Shown: positions 51,304-63,803, counted from the first letter of the stretch. The stretch: 64,000 nucleotides of DNA from Azonexus sp. (GCA_030696345.1 JAUYSK010000028.1:62001-126000); one strand, 5' to 3'. The notes: a model not told the origin generated them from the sequence alone. Numbers and translations are program-made.

Positions 51304-52506
51304 ATGAGCCAACAGAGAGAGCGTTTCAAGGTGCTCAGCGCCGGTATCTTCAGCCTGATCCTGGTGCTCGGCGTCGCCCGGTTTGCCTATACCCCGCTGC
51401 TGCCACTGATGCAGCAACAAGCCGGACTGGGCATCGCCGAAGCCGGCTGGCTGGCCGCGCTCAACTACGCCGGTTACCTGAGCGGCGCCCTGATTGCCTC
51501 GCTGATCAGCGATCTGGTGCTGAAAGACAAGCTTTACCGGATCGGCCTGGTGGTGGCCGTGCTAAGTACCGTTGTCATGGGCCTGACCACCGACGTCACG
51601 ATATGGGCATTGTCACGCTTCATCGCCGGCCTGAGCAGCGCCGCCGGTATGCTGCTGGGCACCGGCCTGATCCTCAACTGGTTGATTCGCCATAACCACC
51701 GCAGCGAATTGGGCATCCACTTTGCCGGCATCGGTATCGGCATTGCCGGCTGCGCTGCCGCGGTCGGCATCATGAGCCACTGGCTGGACTGGCGTGAGCA
51801 GTGGTTCGCCTTCACCGCCATCGGCTGCCTACTCCTGATTCCCGCCCTTAGCTGGCTGCCGGCACCGGACACCAGCGGCGTCACCAAAACCGGCCAAGTC
51901 ATGCAGGACAAGCCGCCCAGCCCGCTCTTCATGCGCCTTTTCATGGCGGCCTATTTCTGCGCCGGCTTTGGCTACGTAATCAGTGCCACCTTCATCGTCG
52001 CCATCGTCAATCAGCTACCCGGCCTCGCCGGCCAGGGCAACCTGGCGTTTCTGGCGATCGGCATCGGTGCCGCGCCGGCCTGTTTCAACTGGGATCTGAT
52101 CGCCCGCAAAACCGGCGACCTCAACGCGCTGATCCTCGCCGCCATCCTGCAGATCATCGGCATCCTGCTCCCCTTCATGATCGGCGGACTGTTCGCCACG
52201 CTGCTCGGCGCCCTGCTTTTCGGCGGCACCTTCATCGGCATGGTGAGTCTGGTGCTGACCATGGCTGGCCGCTACTACCCGACCCGTCCGGCCAAGATGA
52301 TGGGGAAGATGACGCTTTCCTATGGCGCAGCGCAGATCATCGGCCCTGCCGTCACCGGCTGGATCGGCGCCCGCAGCGGCAGCTATGCCGCAGGGCTGTA
52401 CATGGCGGCGGCAGTTATGGTGGTTGGCACGCTATTGCTGATGGTACTGAAAGTGGTCGAGAAGCGGGACGCGAGTGCAGCTCTGCAGGCCAGTGCGCCG
52501 CACTGA
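51304..52506 (+). CDS. YbfB/YjiJ family MFS transporter
   Basis: 400 aa from the ATG at 51304, which has AAAGGAG upstream; the open frame before it is not supported. Twelve membrane helices. The first carries the family signature GVARFAYTPLLPLMQQ, followed by AGWLAALNYAGYLSGALIA, and helix 5 has FAGIGIGIAGCAAAVG. The substrate is unknown; the family belongs to the major facilitator superfamily and is usually annotated only as a putative transporter. Single gene. Behind the stop are two T-runs and an extended copy of the dispersed 13-mer. Confidence 0.9.
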   Translation: MSQQRERFKVLSAGIFSLILVLGVARFAYTPLLPLMQQQAGLGIAEAGWLAALNYAGYLSGALIASLISDLVLKDKLYRIGLVVAVLSTVVMGLTTDVTIWALSRFIAGLSSAAGMLLGTGLILNWLIRHNHRSELGIHFAGIGIGIAGCAAAVGIMSHWLDWREQWFAFTAIGCLLLIPALSWLPAPDTSGVTKTGQVMQDKPPSPLFMRLFMAAYFCAGFGYVISATFIVAIVNQLPGLAGQGNLAFLAIGIGAAPACFNWDLIARKTGDLNALILAAILQIIGILLPFMIGGLFATLLGALLFGGTFIGMVSLVLTMAGRYYPTRPAKMMGKMTLSYGAAQIIGPAVTGWIGARSGSYAAGLYMAAAVMVVGTLLLMVLKVVEKRDASAALQASAPH

Positions 52507-52527
52507 ATCTCGGCCGGCCACGACTTT

Positions 52528-52560
52528 GGTTTTTGCCTTTTTCAGGCGTTGACCGCAGCA
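52528..52560 (-). repeat. Dispersed 13-mer, extended form
   Basis: Read on the minus strand: TGCTGCGGTCAAC (52548-52560), then GCC, TGAAAAA, GGC and AAAAACC. 32 of 33 positions match the copy at 31512-31544. It lies between the MFS and parA stops. Confidence 0.9.
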
Positions 52561-52566
52561 ATCAGC

Positions 52567-53193
52567 TTATTCGGACTCCGCCCACTCGATAATCGCCCGC
52601 CACTGCTCCAGATCACGCTCGGCGCGCGAGGGCGGCAGGTCGAAGATGGTCATGCCGGCACCGGTGGCCTGCACATAGGTTTGCGTGTCGCGCAGATAGG
52701 TCAGCACCGGCAGGTCGAAGGTCGCGAAGAAGCGCTCCAGCTCGCCGGCGGCGCGAGTCCGTGCATCGACGCGCATGCCGATCACGGCAACGTCGGCCCG
52801 GCCCTTGCGCACGGCCTTTTCGGACAGCAGTGCCTCAAGGAAATGGCGCGTCGCCAGCATGTCGAACATCGACGGCTGTACCGGCACGATGACCCGCGTC
52901 GACAGCTTGAGTACCTTGTCCAGCATCTTGCCGTGCAGGCCGGCCGGCGTATCGAGCACGACGTGGCTGGTCCCCTTGGGCGGCCGGGAAACGTTGTCGG
53001 CGCCGATATCCCAAGTGTCAATGCTGGGCAACTCGAAGGGGCGAATAGCCAGCCATTCGCGCGAGGATTGCTGGCGATCAATGTCGCCAAGCATCACCTC
53101 ATGCCGTTTTGAAGCGAAGTAGCCGGCCAGATTGGTCGCCAGCGTGCTCTTGCCAGAACCCCCCTTGGGGTTGGCGACAAGAAAGGCTTTCAT
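52567..53193 (-). CDS. ParA/MinD-like P-loop ATPase (orphan)
   Basis: 208 aa. The deviant Walker A is VANPKGGSGKSTLATNLA (residues about 7-24), the Walker A' region is LGDIDRQQSSREW, and Walker B is HVVLDTPAGLHG. Proteins of this size form nucleotide-dependent sandwich dimers on DNA or membrane and position cargo. No parB or parS partner is adjacent, so it is not the chromosome-partition ParA. It is the last of a three-gene run (quinone reductase, TAXI protein, ParA) with four-base overlaps at both joints, suggesting a shared function, though its nature is unclear. Confidence 0.88.
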   Translation of the reverse strand: MKAFLVANPKGGSGKSTLATNLAGYFASKRHEVMLGDIDRQQSSREWLAIRPFELPSIDTWDIGADNVSRPPKGTSHVVLDTPAGLHGKMLDKVLKLSTRVIVPVQPSMFDMLATRHFLEALLSEKAVRKGRADVAVIGMRVDARTRAAGELERFFATFDLPVLTYLRDTQTYVQATGAGMTIFDLPPSRAERDLEQWRAIIEWAESE

Positions 53194-54512
53194 CCCTGCA
53201 TCTCCCGTTTGTCGAGAATTCGCCGCACCAGATTGACGTGTTCGCGCAGCGTGTAAACCAGATCCGTGAAACCGAGCGGCACATGCAGCTGGCTGGCTTC
53301 TTCATCCAGCGTATCGAGGCGGTTGCGGTAATCGGTCAGCTTGGCAGCATCAAAATGATGCTTCAGATCTTCTTCAAGAAATTTCAGTTCACCGTAGCAG
53401 CGGAAAACCTTGGAACGGACTCGCCAAGTATAAATCGCCGGGGCAATCTTCAGCAGCGGGATCAGCAAGGCAATGATCGGCACCAGCAGCACGATCAGGC
53501 GATCAATCAGCACCGCCAGCCAGAATGGCAAATAACGTTGCAGGAAAGGTGAGCCCGACTTGAAGTAGCGCGCCGCCTCCGCCGACAACGGCAGCATCTG
53601 GTCCTTGTAAGCCGGAAATTCGCCGGCATCCTGGAAGAAACCGGATTTGCCATGCACCTCACTGGCGGCCTGCAGCAACAGGGTTTGCAGCGCCGGATGC
53701 AGGTCATCGCGGACGATCAGATTGGCCGTCGGCGCCAGCACCTTAATGTCTTCCGGCGGAAAATCGCGAACCAGATCTGCCACACCGTGCGGCAAGGTCA
53801 GCTTGGTCAGGAAGGGAAAGCGACGCTGGTAAGCCCCGGCCTGAGCAAAGCTCATCACCTTGATGCCGGGCGAGCGCAACAAAACCTGCACCACTGGCGC
53901 CTTTTCAGCCGCGATGATGAAAGCCGCATCAATGCGGCCCTGCTGCAACTCTTCAGCCGCCTTCAGGCCGGACAGTGGTACCAGGTGCCCCCCGGCCGGA
54001 ATCTCGTTGGCAGCCAGCAATTGCTGCGCCAGTTGGCGCACACCGGAGCCTTCCTGGCCGATGGCGATGCGTTTGCCGCGCAGTTCGGTCAGCCGGGTCA
54101 GCGGCTTGTCACCGCGATAGAAAACCCAGACCGGCTCGTAAAACACGCTGCCGAGCGAAAGCAGGCCGCTATCCTCTTCCTCGCCATCGTCAGCAGGCGC
54201 GATAACGCCGCCCTGAACGAAGCCGATCTGCGCCTCGTCTTTTTTCAGGCGATCAATATTCTCCAGCGAACCGGCCGATGTCCTGACCTCCAGCGTCACA
54301 CCGTCGCGGGCCAGAATCGTCGCGTAGCGCTGGGCGAATTGGTAATAAGCACCACTTTCGCCACCGGTGGTGATGACGATCCGGCTTGGCGGCGCCGGCT
54401 GGACGAACTGGTAGGCAACCACGAAGCCGATGCCGACGATCAGGATAATCCACCAGGCAGTGGCGAACAGGTCGCGCAGCGAGAGCAGCCCGGCTTTGAA
54501 CTTGGCCATCAT
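53190..54512 (-). CDS. Membrane-anchored TAXI-family (TRAP-type) binding protein
   Basis: 440 aa. One N-terminal helix (LFATAWWIILIVGIGFVVAY); a periplasmic TAXI domain at about residues 40-320 (VITTGGESGAYYQFAQRYAT, GGVIAPADDG, KRIAIGQEGSGVRQLAQQLL); then a second hydrophobic segment (LIVLLVPIIALLIPLLKIAP) and a cytoplasmic helical tail of about 90 residues. Free TAXI proteins deliver ligands to TRAP permeases; this one is tethered on both sides and no TRAP permease gene is nearby, so it may act as a sensor or scaffold. It is translationally coupled to parA and to the quinone reductase. Confidence 0.88.
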   Translation of the reverse strand: MMAKFKAGLLSLRDLFATAWWIILIVGIGFVVAYQFVQPAPPSRIVITTGGESGAYYQFAQRYATILARDGVTLEVRTSAGSLENIDRLKKDEAQIGFVQGGVIAPADDGEEEDSGLLSLGSVFYEPVWVFYRGDKPLTRLTELRGKRIAIGQEGSGVRQLAQQLLAANEIPAGGHLVPLSGLKAAEELQQGRIDAAFIIAAEKAPVVQVLLRSPGIKVMSFAQAGAYQRRFPFLTKLTLPHGVADLVRDFPPEDIKVLAPTANLIVRDDLHPALQTLLLQAASEVHGKSGFFQDAGEFPAYKDQMLPLSAEAARYFKSGSPFLQRYLPFWLAVLIDRLIVLLVPIIALLIPLLKIAPAIYTWRVRSKVFRCYGELKFLEEDLKHHFDAAKLTDYRNRLDTLDEEASQLHVPLGFTDLVYTLREHVNLVRRILDKREMQG

Positions 54513-55483
54513 GGCAACAGAATGGTTGAACCAGTAGTCTTGCGCGCCTCCAGATCACGATGCGCCTGGGCGGCTTCGGCCAGCGGGTAGGTCTGATTGA
54601 CTTCGATGCGCACCTTGCCGGAAGCGACGACATCGAACAGTTCGGCCCCGAGCGCCTCAAGATCGGCGCGCTTGGCGGTGTAACTCATGATGGTCGGGCG
54701 GGTGACGAAGAGCGAGCCTTTTTGTGACAGCAGAATCAGGTCAAGCGGTGGCACCGGGCCGGAGGCATTGCCATAGCTGACCATCATGCCGAGCGGCCGG
54801 AGGCTGTCGAGCGAGCCCATGAAGGTGTCCTTGCCAACGCCGTCATAGACCACCGGCACACCTTCGCCGCCGGTGATGTCGCGAACGCGCTGGGTGAAAT
54901 TTTCGCTGCTGTAATTGATTACGTGGTCACAGCCGTGCGCCTTTGCCAGCTCCGCCTTGGCCGGCGATCCGACCGTGCCAATCACCGTCGCCCCCAGCGC
55001 CTTGGCCCACTGGCAGGCAATCAGGCCGACGCCACCGGCAGCAGCGTGGATCAGGACGGCATCGCCGGGCTGCACACGGTAGGTCTTGCGCAACAGGTAG
55101 GCCGCTGTCAGGCCCTGCAACATCATCGCCGCAGCGGTGTTGAAGCTGATGCTATCCGGCAGTTTGAGCAGGCGATGCGCCGGAATATTGCGCACTTCGG
55201 CATAGGCACCAATCGGCCCGCCGGCATAGGCGACACGATCACCGACCTTGACCTCAGTGACGCCCGCGCCAACCGCTTCGACAACCCCCGCTCCTTCCAG
55301 GCCAATGCCGGAAGGCAGCGGCAGCGGATAGAGGCCGGTGCGATGATAGACGTCGATGAAATTCAGACCGACGGCATGGTGACGGACTGTGGCTTCACCG
55401 GCAGCGGGAGCGGGAACATCGACCATCTCCCAGCGCAGGACTTCGGGTCCGCCGACCTGATGCAGGCGAATGGCTTGGCGCAT
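54509..55483 (-). CDS. NADPH:quinone reductase, zeta-crystallin type
   Basis: 324 aa from MRQAIRLHQVGGPEVLRWEM at 55483, with GGAGACTCCC upstream. Medium-chain dehydrogenase fold without the zinc ligands, as in QorA. GLNFIDVYHRTGLYPLPLP, GIGLEGAGVVEAVG and the Rossmann NADPH motif HAAAGGVGLIACQWAKALGA are visible. It performs one-electron or two-electron reduction of quinones with NADPH. First gene of the qor-TAXI-parA run. It is separated from uvrD by 117 bases. Confidence 0.93.
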   Translation of the reverse strand: MRQAIRLHQVGGPEVLRWEMVDVPAPAAGEATVRHHAVGLNFIDVYHRTGLYPLPLPSGIGLEGAGVVEAVGAGVTEVKVGDRVAYAGGPIGAYAEVRNIPAHRLLKLPDSISFNTAAAMMLQGLTAAYLLRKTYRVQPGDAVLIHAAAGGVGLIACQWAKALGATVIGTVGSPAKAELAKAHGCDHVINYSSENFTQRVRDITGGEGVPVVYDGVGKDTFMGSLDSLRPLGMMVSYGNASGPVPPLDLILLSQKGSLFVTRPTIMSYTAKRADLEALGAELFDVVASGKVRIEVNQTYPLAEAAQAHRDLEARKTTGSTILLP

Positions 55484-55600
55484 GGGAGTCTCCTCATTGT
55501 ATTTTTGGCAGGACATAGAGGTTATCACCGCGCAGGCCTTCGATCTAGCACGCTCAGCGCTGAAAATTGAGCGTTTTTCGTGCTCGATTTCAGTTTCTGA

Positions 55601-57742
55601 TCAAACCGGTTTCAGCTTGGCGTACTCCAGTGCCAGCCATTTCATGCCACTGCCGCCGAAATTAACCTGAACACGGGCATCAGCGCCACGCCCCTCAGTC
55701 GAAACGATGACGCCGAGGCCGAACTTGGCATGCTCCACCGACTGACCGATGCGCATCCCACTCGCCGAAGGTTCGGCGTAACCGCCACCAAACGAGCCAA
55801 AGGCCGGCACGCTCGATGCTGACTCGGCCTTCTTGTTCAGTTTGAGCAGCAGGTGTTCCGGAATTTCATCAAGGAAACTCGACGGCACGCAGTAACGCGT
55901 CTGGCCGTGCAACATCCGCGTCTGCGCGCAGGAGACGTAAAGACGCTGGCGAGCGCGAGTCACCGCCACGTACATCAGGCGACGTTCTTCCTCCAGCCCT
56001 TCGCGCCCCTGATTCACCGAATTTTCATGCGGGAACAAGCCTTGTTCGAGGCCGGTAATGAAGACCACATCGAATTCCAGGCCCTTGGCGGCATGCACCG
56101 ACATCAGCTGCACCGCTTCCTGACCTTCGCCAGCCTGATGCTCACCGGCCTCCAGCGAGGCATGGGCGAGGAATGACGCCAGGGCACCGCCTTCGCCGAT
56201 GGCACCTTCGTCGTCGACAAAGGTGGCGGCAGCGTTGATCAGTTCGTCCAGATTTTCCAGCCGTTCCTGGCCTTCCTTCTCGACCCGGTAATGCTGGGCT
56301 AGCCCGGATTTCTCAACGATGTGCTCGACCATTTCCGGCAGCGGCAGATTCTGCGTTTCAACCCGCAGACTTTCGATCAGCCGAACGAAGGCGCCGACCG
56401 TCTGGCCAGCCTTGCCGGTCAAAGAGGCCGCAGCGTTGTAGAGACTGGAATTCATCTGGTGCGCTGTGGCCTGAAGATTTTCCAGCGAGCGGGCACCGAT
56501 GCCGCGGGTCGGGAAATTGACGACGCGCAGAAAAGCCGTGTCGTCATCCGGGTTACCCAGCAGGCGCAAATAGGCCATTGCATGCTTGACCTCCTGTCGC
56601 TCGAAAAAGCGCAGGCCGCCATAGACCTTGTAGGGCACGCCCTTGGCAAACAAATCATGCTCAAGCACCCGCGACTGCGCATTGGAGCGATAGAGGATGG
56701 CGCACTGCGTCGCCGCGACGCCTTCACGCACCAGTTCTCGTATTTCATCAACGACGTAACGCGCTTCATCGAGATCGGAATAGGCTTCGAAAGCCCGAAT
56801 CGGCTCGCCGTCGCCGGCTTCGGTCCACAGGTTCTTGCCGAGGCGTTCCCGGTTGTTCTTGATCAGCGCGTTCGCTGCGGCCAGGATATTGCCGTGCGAA
56901 CGGTAGTTCTGTTCCAGCCGGATGACGTTGTCGCCGGCGTAGTCACGCTCGAAATCGCGCATGTTACCGACTTCGGCCCCCCGGAAGGCGTAGATGCTCT
57001 GGTCGTCATCACCAACGGCAAAGACTTTCGCCCCGCCACCGGCGAGCAGTTGCAGCCAGGCGTATTGCAGCTTGTTGGTATCCTGAAATTCATCAACCAG
57101 GATGTAGCGAAAGCGCTCCTGATAGTGCTTGCGTAGCGGCTCGTGACGCTGCAGCAACTCATGGCAGCGCAGCAACAATTCGGCGAAATCGACCACACCT
57201 TCGCGATTGCACTGCGTTTCGTATTCCCCGTATAGCTCGACGCGCTTCTGCGTGTAGTTGTCGTAAGCCTCGGCCTGGGCGGCACGCACGCCTTGTTCCT
57301 TGTGCGCATTTATAAAATGGCAGAGCTCGCGCGGCGGGTATTTTTCGTCGTCGACATTCAGATTTTTCAGCAGCCGTTTGATCATTGCCAGCTGATCGGC
57401 TGAATCAAGAATTTGAAAGGTCTGGGGCAGCCCTGCTTCACGGTAATGCGCCCGGAGCAACCGGTTGCACAACCCGTGAAAAGTCCCGATCCACATGCCG
57501 CGCACATTGACCGGAACCAGCGCCGACAGTCGCGCCGTCATTTCCTTGGCCGCCTTGTTGGTAAAAGTCACGGCCAGAATGCCGTGCGGCTCGACCTGAC
57601 TGGTAGACATCAGCCAGGCAATGCGCGTCGTCAGCACCCGCGTCTTGCCGCTACCAGCGCCGGCGAGAATCAGTGCATGCACCGGCGGCAAGGTTACCGC
57701 CTGCAACTGGGGAGAATTCAAATGGGCAAGTAGATCAGACAT
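55601..57742 (-). CDS. uvrD: DNA helicase II
   Basis: 713 aa SF1A 3'-5' helicase for nucleotide-excision and mismatch repair. Walker A: LAGAGSGKTRVLTTRIAWL (about residues 27-45). Motif Ia: TFTNKAAKEM. Motif II: VDEFQDTNKLQYAWL. Motif III: AVGDDDQSIYAFRGAE. Motif IV: EQNYRSHGNIL. Motif V: VMSVHAAKGLEFDVVFITG (with LMSVH in this protein). Motif VI: VAVTRARQRLY. The C-terminal VEHAKFGLGVIVSTEGRGAD segment is the UvrD/PcrA Tudor-like domain. Single gene; the upstream gap is shared with a divergent small gene. Confidence 0.96.
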   Translation of the reverse strand: MSDLLAHLNSPQLQAVTLPPVHALILAGAGSGKTRVLTTRIAWLMSTSQVEPHGILAVTFTNKAAKEMTARLSALVPVNVRGMWIGTFHGLCNRLLRAHYREAGLPQTFQILDSADQLAMIKRLLKNLNVDDEKYPPRELCHFINAHKEQGVRAAQAEAYDNYTQKRVELYGEYETQCNREGVVDFAELLLRCHELLQRHEPLRKHYQERFRYILVDEFQDTNKLQYAWLQLLAGGGAKVFAVGDDDQSIYAFRGAEVGNMRDFERDYAGDNVIRLEQNYRSHGNILAAANALIKNNRERLGKNLWTEAGDGEPIRAFEAYSDLDEARYVVDEIRELVREGVAATQCAILYRSNAQSRVLEHDLFAKGVPYKVYGGLRFFERQEVKHAMAYLRLLGNPDDDTAFLRVVNFPTRGIGARSLENLQATAHQMNSSLYNAAASLTGKAGQTVGAFVRLIESLRVETQNLPLPEMVEHIVEKSGLAQHYRVEKEGQERLENLDELINAAATFVDDEGAIGEGGALASFLAHASLEAGEHQAGEGQEAVQLMSVHAAKGLEFDVVFITGLEQGLFPHENSVNQGREGLEEERRLMYVAVTRARQRLYVSCAQTRMLHGQTRYCVPSSFLDEIPEHLLLKLNKKAESASSVPAFGSFGGGYAEPSASGMRIGQSVEHAKFGLGVIVSTEGRGADARVQVNFGGSGMKWLALEYAKLKPV

Positions 57743-57989
57743 GAATTAATTCACAGAAAAATTATTGCTAACGGCGTAGGATTTACACCCATAAAAGCAG
57801 AAGGGCAATTGGTCAGGCCAATTTGTTGTAATTGTGCAACGCAACATACGCAGCGCAACAATTCGTTACACACGTTGGAAACGCCCCAAGTATACTTGCT
57901 CAACAATATATTGCAGTGCACCAAACTTTTTGCTCACAAGGCTTTCCAAGTTATGAGTGGACGCACAACGTAGTACAAGGAGTAACAGC
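57743..57989. promoter_or_regulatory. 247-bp divergent promoter region, uvrD / unknown small gene
   Basis: AT-rich against its surroundings. It contains the 12-bp palindrome CAAGTATACTTG (57887-57898) and several TGC/GCA-rich boxes, such as TGTGCAACGCAAC (57835-57847 region) and TTGCAGTGCACC near 57911. The latter are in the style of sites bound by PhaR-type regulators, but that link is only a guess. The ribosome site of the right-hand gene is AAGGAG at 57977-57982. Confidence 0.45.
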
Positions 57990-58343
57990 ATGAACAACAG
58001 CATGAACGCCCCCAAGATCCTTCCCTGGATCGCCAGAAAAGCCGGCATCAGTGACGAGCTTGCGCTCAAACTCTGGCGCCGCGCCCTGTCGGAATCCGAA
58101 TACCTGACCGGCACAGCCGAAGGTTCCCAGTACTGGGGCCTGACCGTCGAACGCTTCCTCGCCATTGTCGAAGACGAAGTCGGCCATACCCCCGAGTACA
58201 GCCTGAACCCCGCCCCGCGCCTGTCCTGGATGTGGCATCACCAGAGCCGCATGTCCCTGCTCTCGCTGATGGCTGCCCAGAATACCTATCGTTACTGGCA
58301 AAACACCTGGGAAAACATGGCCGCCGAAAAAAAAGCCGCGTGA
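57990..58343 (+). CDS. Small soluble protein of unknown function
   Basis: 117 aa from the ATG at 57990, placed by AAGGAG seven bases upstream. Mostly helical and soluble, with a high tryptophan content (WIARKAG, LKLWRRAL, YWGLTVERFL, LSWMWHHQSRM, YRYWQNTWENM). No signal peptide, membrane helix or Cys. I recognise no family. The elaborate promoter region and strong ribosome site suggest substantial expression. It converges on the FecR-SPOR gene with ten bases between the stops. Confidence 0.8.
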   Translation: MNNSMNAPKILPWIARKAGISDELALKLWRRALSESEYLTGTAEGSQYWGLTVERFLAIVEDEVGHTPEYSLNPAPRLSWMWHHQSRMSLLSLMAAQNTYRYWQNTWENMAAEKKAA

Positions 58344-58353
58344 CCGGGAAACG

Positions 58354-61919
<3,566 letters not shown>

Positions 61920-61929
61920 GGAAATCGCC

Positions 61930-62442
61930 ATGCGTCTCCTGTTCGCCCTGATCCTTGCCGCCGCCCTCACCGGCTGCGGCTTCCAACTGCGCGGGACGCT
62001 CAGCGGCAACCTGCCGTACAAGAGCATGTACATCGCGCTGCCGGAAACAGCCGATGTCCGGATCTGGCTGGAGCGCTACATCAACGCTGCCGGCAGTACC
62101 GAGATCGTCGACGACGCCAAACTCGCCGATGGCACTTTCCAGCAACTTTCTGACAGTCGCCTGAAGACAATTCTCAGCGTCAATGCCCAGGGCCGCGTGC
62201 GCGAATATCGCCTGCAGCTCAATTACCGCTTCCAGGTGGTCAATGCCAAGGGCCAGGTCGTGATGCCGGCCAACGAAATCAACCTGAGTCGCGACATTAC
62301 TTTCGATGACTCCAACATCCTGGCCAAGGATCTGGAAGAAGGCCTGCTCTGGCGCGACATGAATAACGATCTGGTCAACCAGATCATGCGTCGTCTTTCC
62401 ATCGTCAAGCCGAAGAACCCCGACCTCGAAGAAGACGAATAA
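61930..62442 (+). CDS. lptE: LPS-assembly lipoprotein LptE
   Basis: 170 aa from MRLLFALILAAALTGCGFQL. A lipoprotein signal with lipobox LTGC places the lipidated Cys at residue 16, and GFQLRG directly after it is the LptE hallmark. The outer-membrane lipoprotein plugs the LptD barrel and helps place LPS at the cell surface. The later part shows YRLQLNYRFQVVNAKGQVVM and LLWRDMNNDLVNQIMRRLS. It is sandwiched between leuS and holA (TAATG overlap), the order common in proteobacteria. Confidence 0.96.
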   Translation: MRLLFALILAAALTGCGFQLRGTLSGNLPYKSMYIALPETADVRIWLERYINAAGSTEIVDDAKLADGTFQQLSDSRLKTILSVNAQGRVREYRLQLNYRFQVVNAKGQVVMPANEINLSRDITFDDSNILAKDLEEGLLWRDMNNDLVNQIMRRLSIVKPKNPDLEEDE

Positions 62443-63449
62443 TGCTGCTCAAGGGCGAGCAACTGGCGGCGCACCTCGAACGGGAACTGCGCCCGCTCTA
62501 CGTTCTTTACGGCGACGACCCGTTGCTGGTCATCGAAGCGGCCGACGCCATCCGTGCCAAATCGCGCCAGCAGGGCTATAGCGAACGCGAAGTTCTCACC
62601 GTGCTGCCGCAATTCGACTGGGGATCGTTGCTTGCCGCTGGCGGCAACATGTCCCTGTTCGGCGACAAGAAGCTGATCGACCTGCGCATTCCGACCGGCA
62701 AGGTGGGCAAGGAGGGCAGCGCCGCGCTTCAGCAGTGGTGCCAGAATCTCTCGCTCGATAACCTGCTGCTGATCACCTTGCCCGAACTCGACTGGCGCGA
62801 GGAAAAGGCCGTCTGGTTCACCGCGCTGGTCAATGCCGGCGTCGCCATCAAGCTGATCGCACCGCCGCTTGCCGAATTGCCCGGCTGGATCGCTGGTCGT
62901 CTGCGTCGGCAACAGCAAAGCGCTGACCTGGAAAGCCTGAAGTTCATCGCTGAGCGCGTCGAAGGCAATCTGCTGGCGGCCCATCAGGAAATCCAGAAAC
63001 TCGGCCTGCTCTATCCGACCGGTCAGCTAAGCATGGCCCAGGTGCGCGATGCCGTGCTCAACGTTGCCCGTTACGACATCGAAGGCCTGCGCGAAGCCCT
63101 GCTCTCCGGCGACGTCGCCCGCCTGACCCGGACACTGGACGGACTGATGCAGGAAGGTGAGGCGCCACCGCTGGTTCTGTGGGCGATGAGTGAGGAAATC
63201 CGCGCCCTGACGATCATTCGGGCCGGCATGGACGCCGGCAAACCGGTCGACATGCTGCTCAAGGATGCCAAAGTCTGGGGGCCGCGGGCCAATCCGGTGA
63301 AAAAAGCCCTGCAGAGGGTGTCCACCGCAGCACTCGAAAGCGCGCTGCAACACGCCGGAAAAATCGACCGACTGGCCAAGGGCATCGGTCACGGCAATAT
63401 CTGGGAAGAGTTCTTGCGGCTCGGCCTGCGCCTTACCGCAGCGAAATAA
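62442..63449 (+). CDS. holA: DNA polymerase III delta subunit
   Basis: 335 aa clamp-loader subunit that opens the beta clamp. Seen: RELRPLYVLYGDDPLLVIEA near the N-terminus, MSLFGDKKLIDLRIPTGK (the clamp-contact region), ESLKFIAERVEGNLLAAHQE, and the C-terminal collar segment LWAMSEEIRALTIIRAG with KIDRLAKGIGHGNIWEEFLR. It starts on the last base of the lptE stop. The stop lies directly against the stop of the convergent Cys-rich gene. It carries one GGAC-type 13-mer. Confidence 0.96.
   Translation: MLLKGEQLAAHLERELRPLYVLYGDDPLLVIEAADAIRAKSRQQGYSEREVLTVLPQFDWGSLLAAGGNMSLFGDKKLIDLRIPTGKVGKEGSAALQQWCQNLSLDNLLLITLPELDWREEKAVWFTALVNAGVAIKLIAPPLAELPGWIAGRLRRQQQSADLESLKFIAERVEGNLLAAHQEIQKLGLLYPTGQLSMAQVRDAVLNVARYDIEGLREALLSGDVARLTRTLDGLMQEGEAPPLVLWAMSEEIRALTIIRAGMDAGKPVDMLLKDAKVWGPRANPVKKALQRVSTAALESALQHAGKIDRLAKGIGHGNIWEEFLRLGLRLTAAK
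63320..63332 (-). repeat. Dispersed 13-mer, GGAC form
   Basis: TGCTGCGGTGGAC on the minus strand, exact, inside holA; the flanking bases GCCCTGCAGAGGG resemble the hairpin of the dabA copy. Confidence 0.85.
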
Positions 63450-63689
63450 TCAGGGGGCGGCGTCGTTCGCCGGCGCGTCGGGTTCCAGATCTTCCCATAG
63501 GCAGGGAGACTCCTTGCGCACGTCGTGCAGCCCCGGTTTGGCTTCCCCCTGAACCAGGCATTCGCCCCGGCATTCTTCGGAAACCACCACCAATTTCATT
63601 TCTGCATCCACCTGACGTTCTCCGTCCCAGTAGCTACAAGTTGCGCAAACCTTGACTTCGGCCGGCAGTATCAATTTTTCAGCCATCAT
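63450..63689 (-). CDS. Small Cys-rich protein of unknown function
   Basis: 79 aa from the ATG at 63689 (a second ATG follows directly; GGGGAC upstream). It has five cysteines, in VCATCSYW (C-x2-C), EECRGECLV (C-x3-C) and SPCLWEDL. The layout suggests metal or Fe-S binding, but I recognise no family. Acidic C-terminus (EPDAPANDAAP). The frame is open further upstream across the proA promoter, but that part looks non-coding. It lies between holA (convergent, adjacent stops) and proA (divergent). Confidence 0.65.
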   Translation of the reverse strand: MMAEKLILPAEVKVCATCSYWDGERQVDAEMKLVVVSEECRGECLVQGEAKPGLHDVRKESPCLWEDLEPDAPANDAAP

Positions 63690-63766
63690 GTCCCCGATGG
63701 AAAGCCCTGTTATCGTAGCGGATAAGAGTTTAGCCGCTTCCAGAAGTTCCCAGTAATTTAGCTGGC

Positions 63767-63772
63767 TATAAT
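63767..63772 (+). promoter_or_regulatory. Probable -10 box of proA
   Basis: TATAAT at 63767-63772, about 30 bases before the proA ATG; the -35 region is weak. Confidence 0.5.
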
Positions 63773-63803
63773 GTTTGTTCTTTTGCGCTGAACCCGGAAC
63801 ATC

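Noticed and set aside
52567-53193. Chromosome-partition parA
   Set aside because: No parB or parS nearby and the gene is coupled to a TAXI protein gene; it is an orphan ParA-family ATPase.
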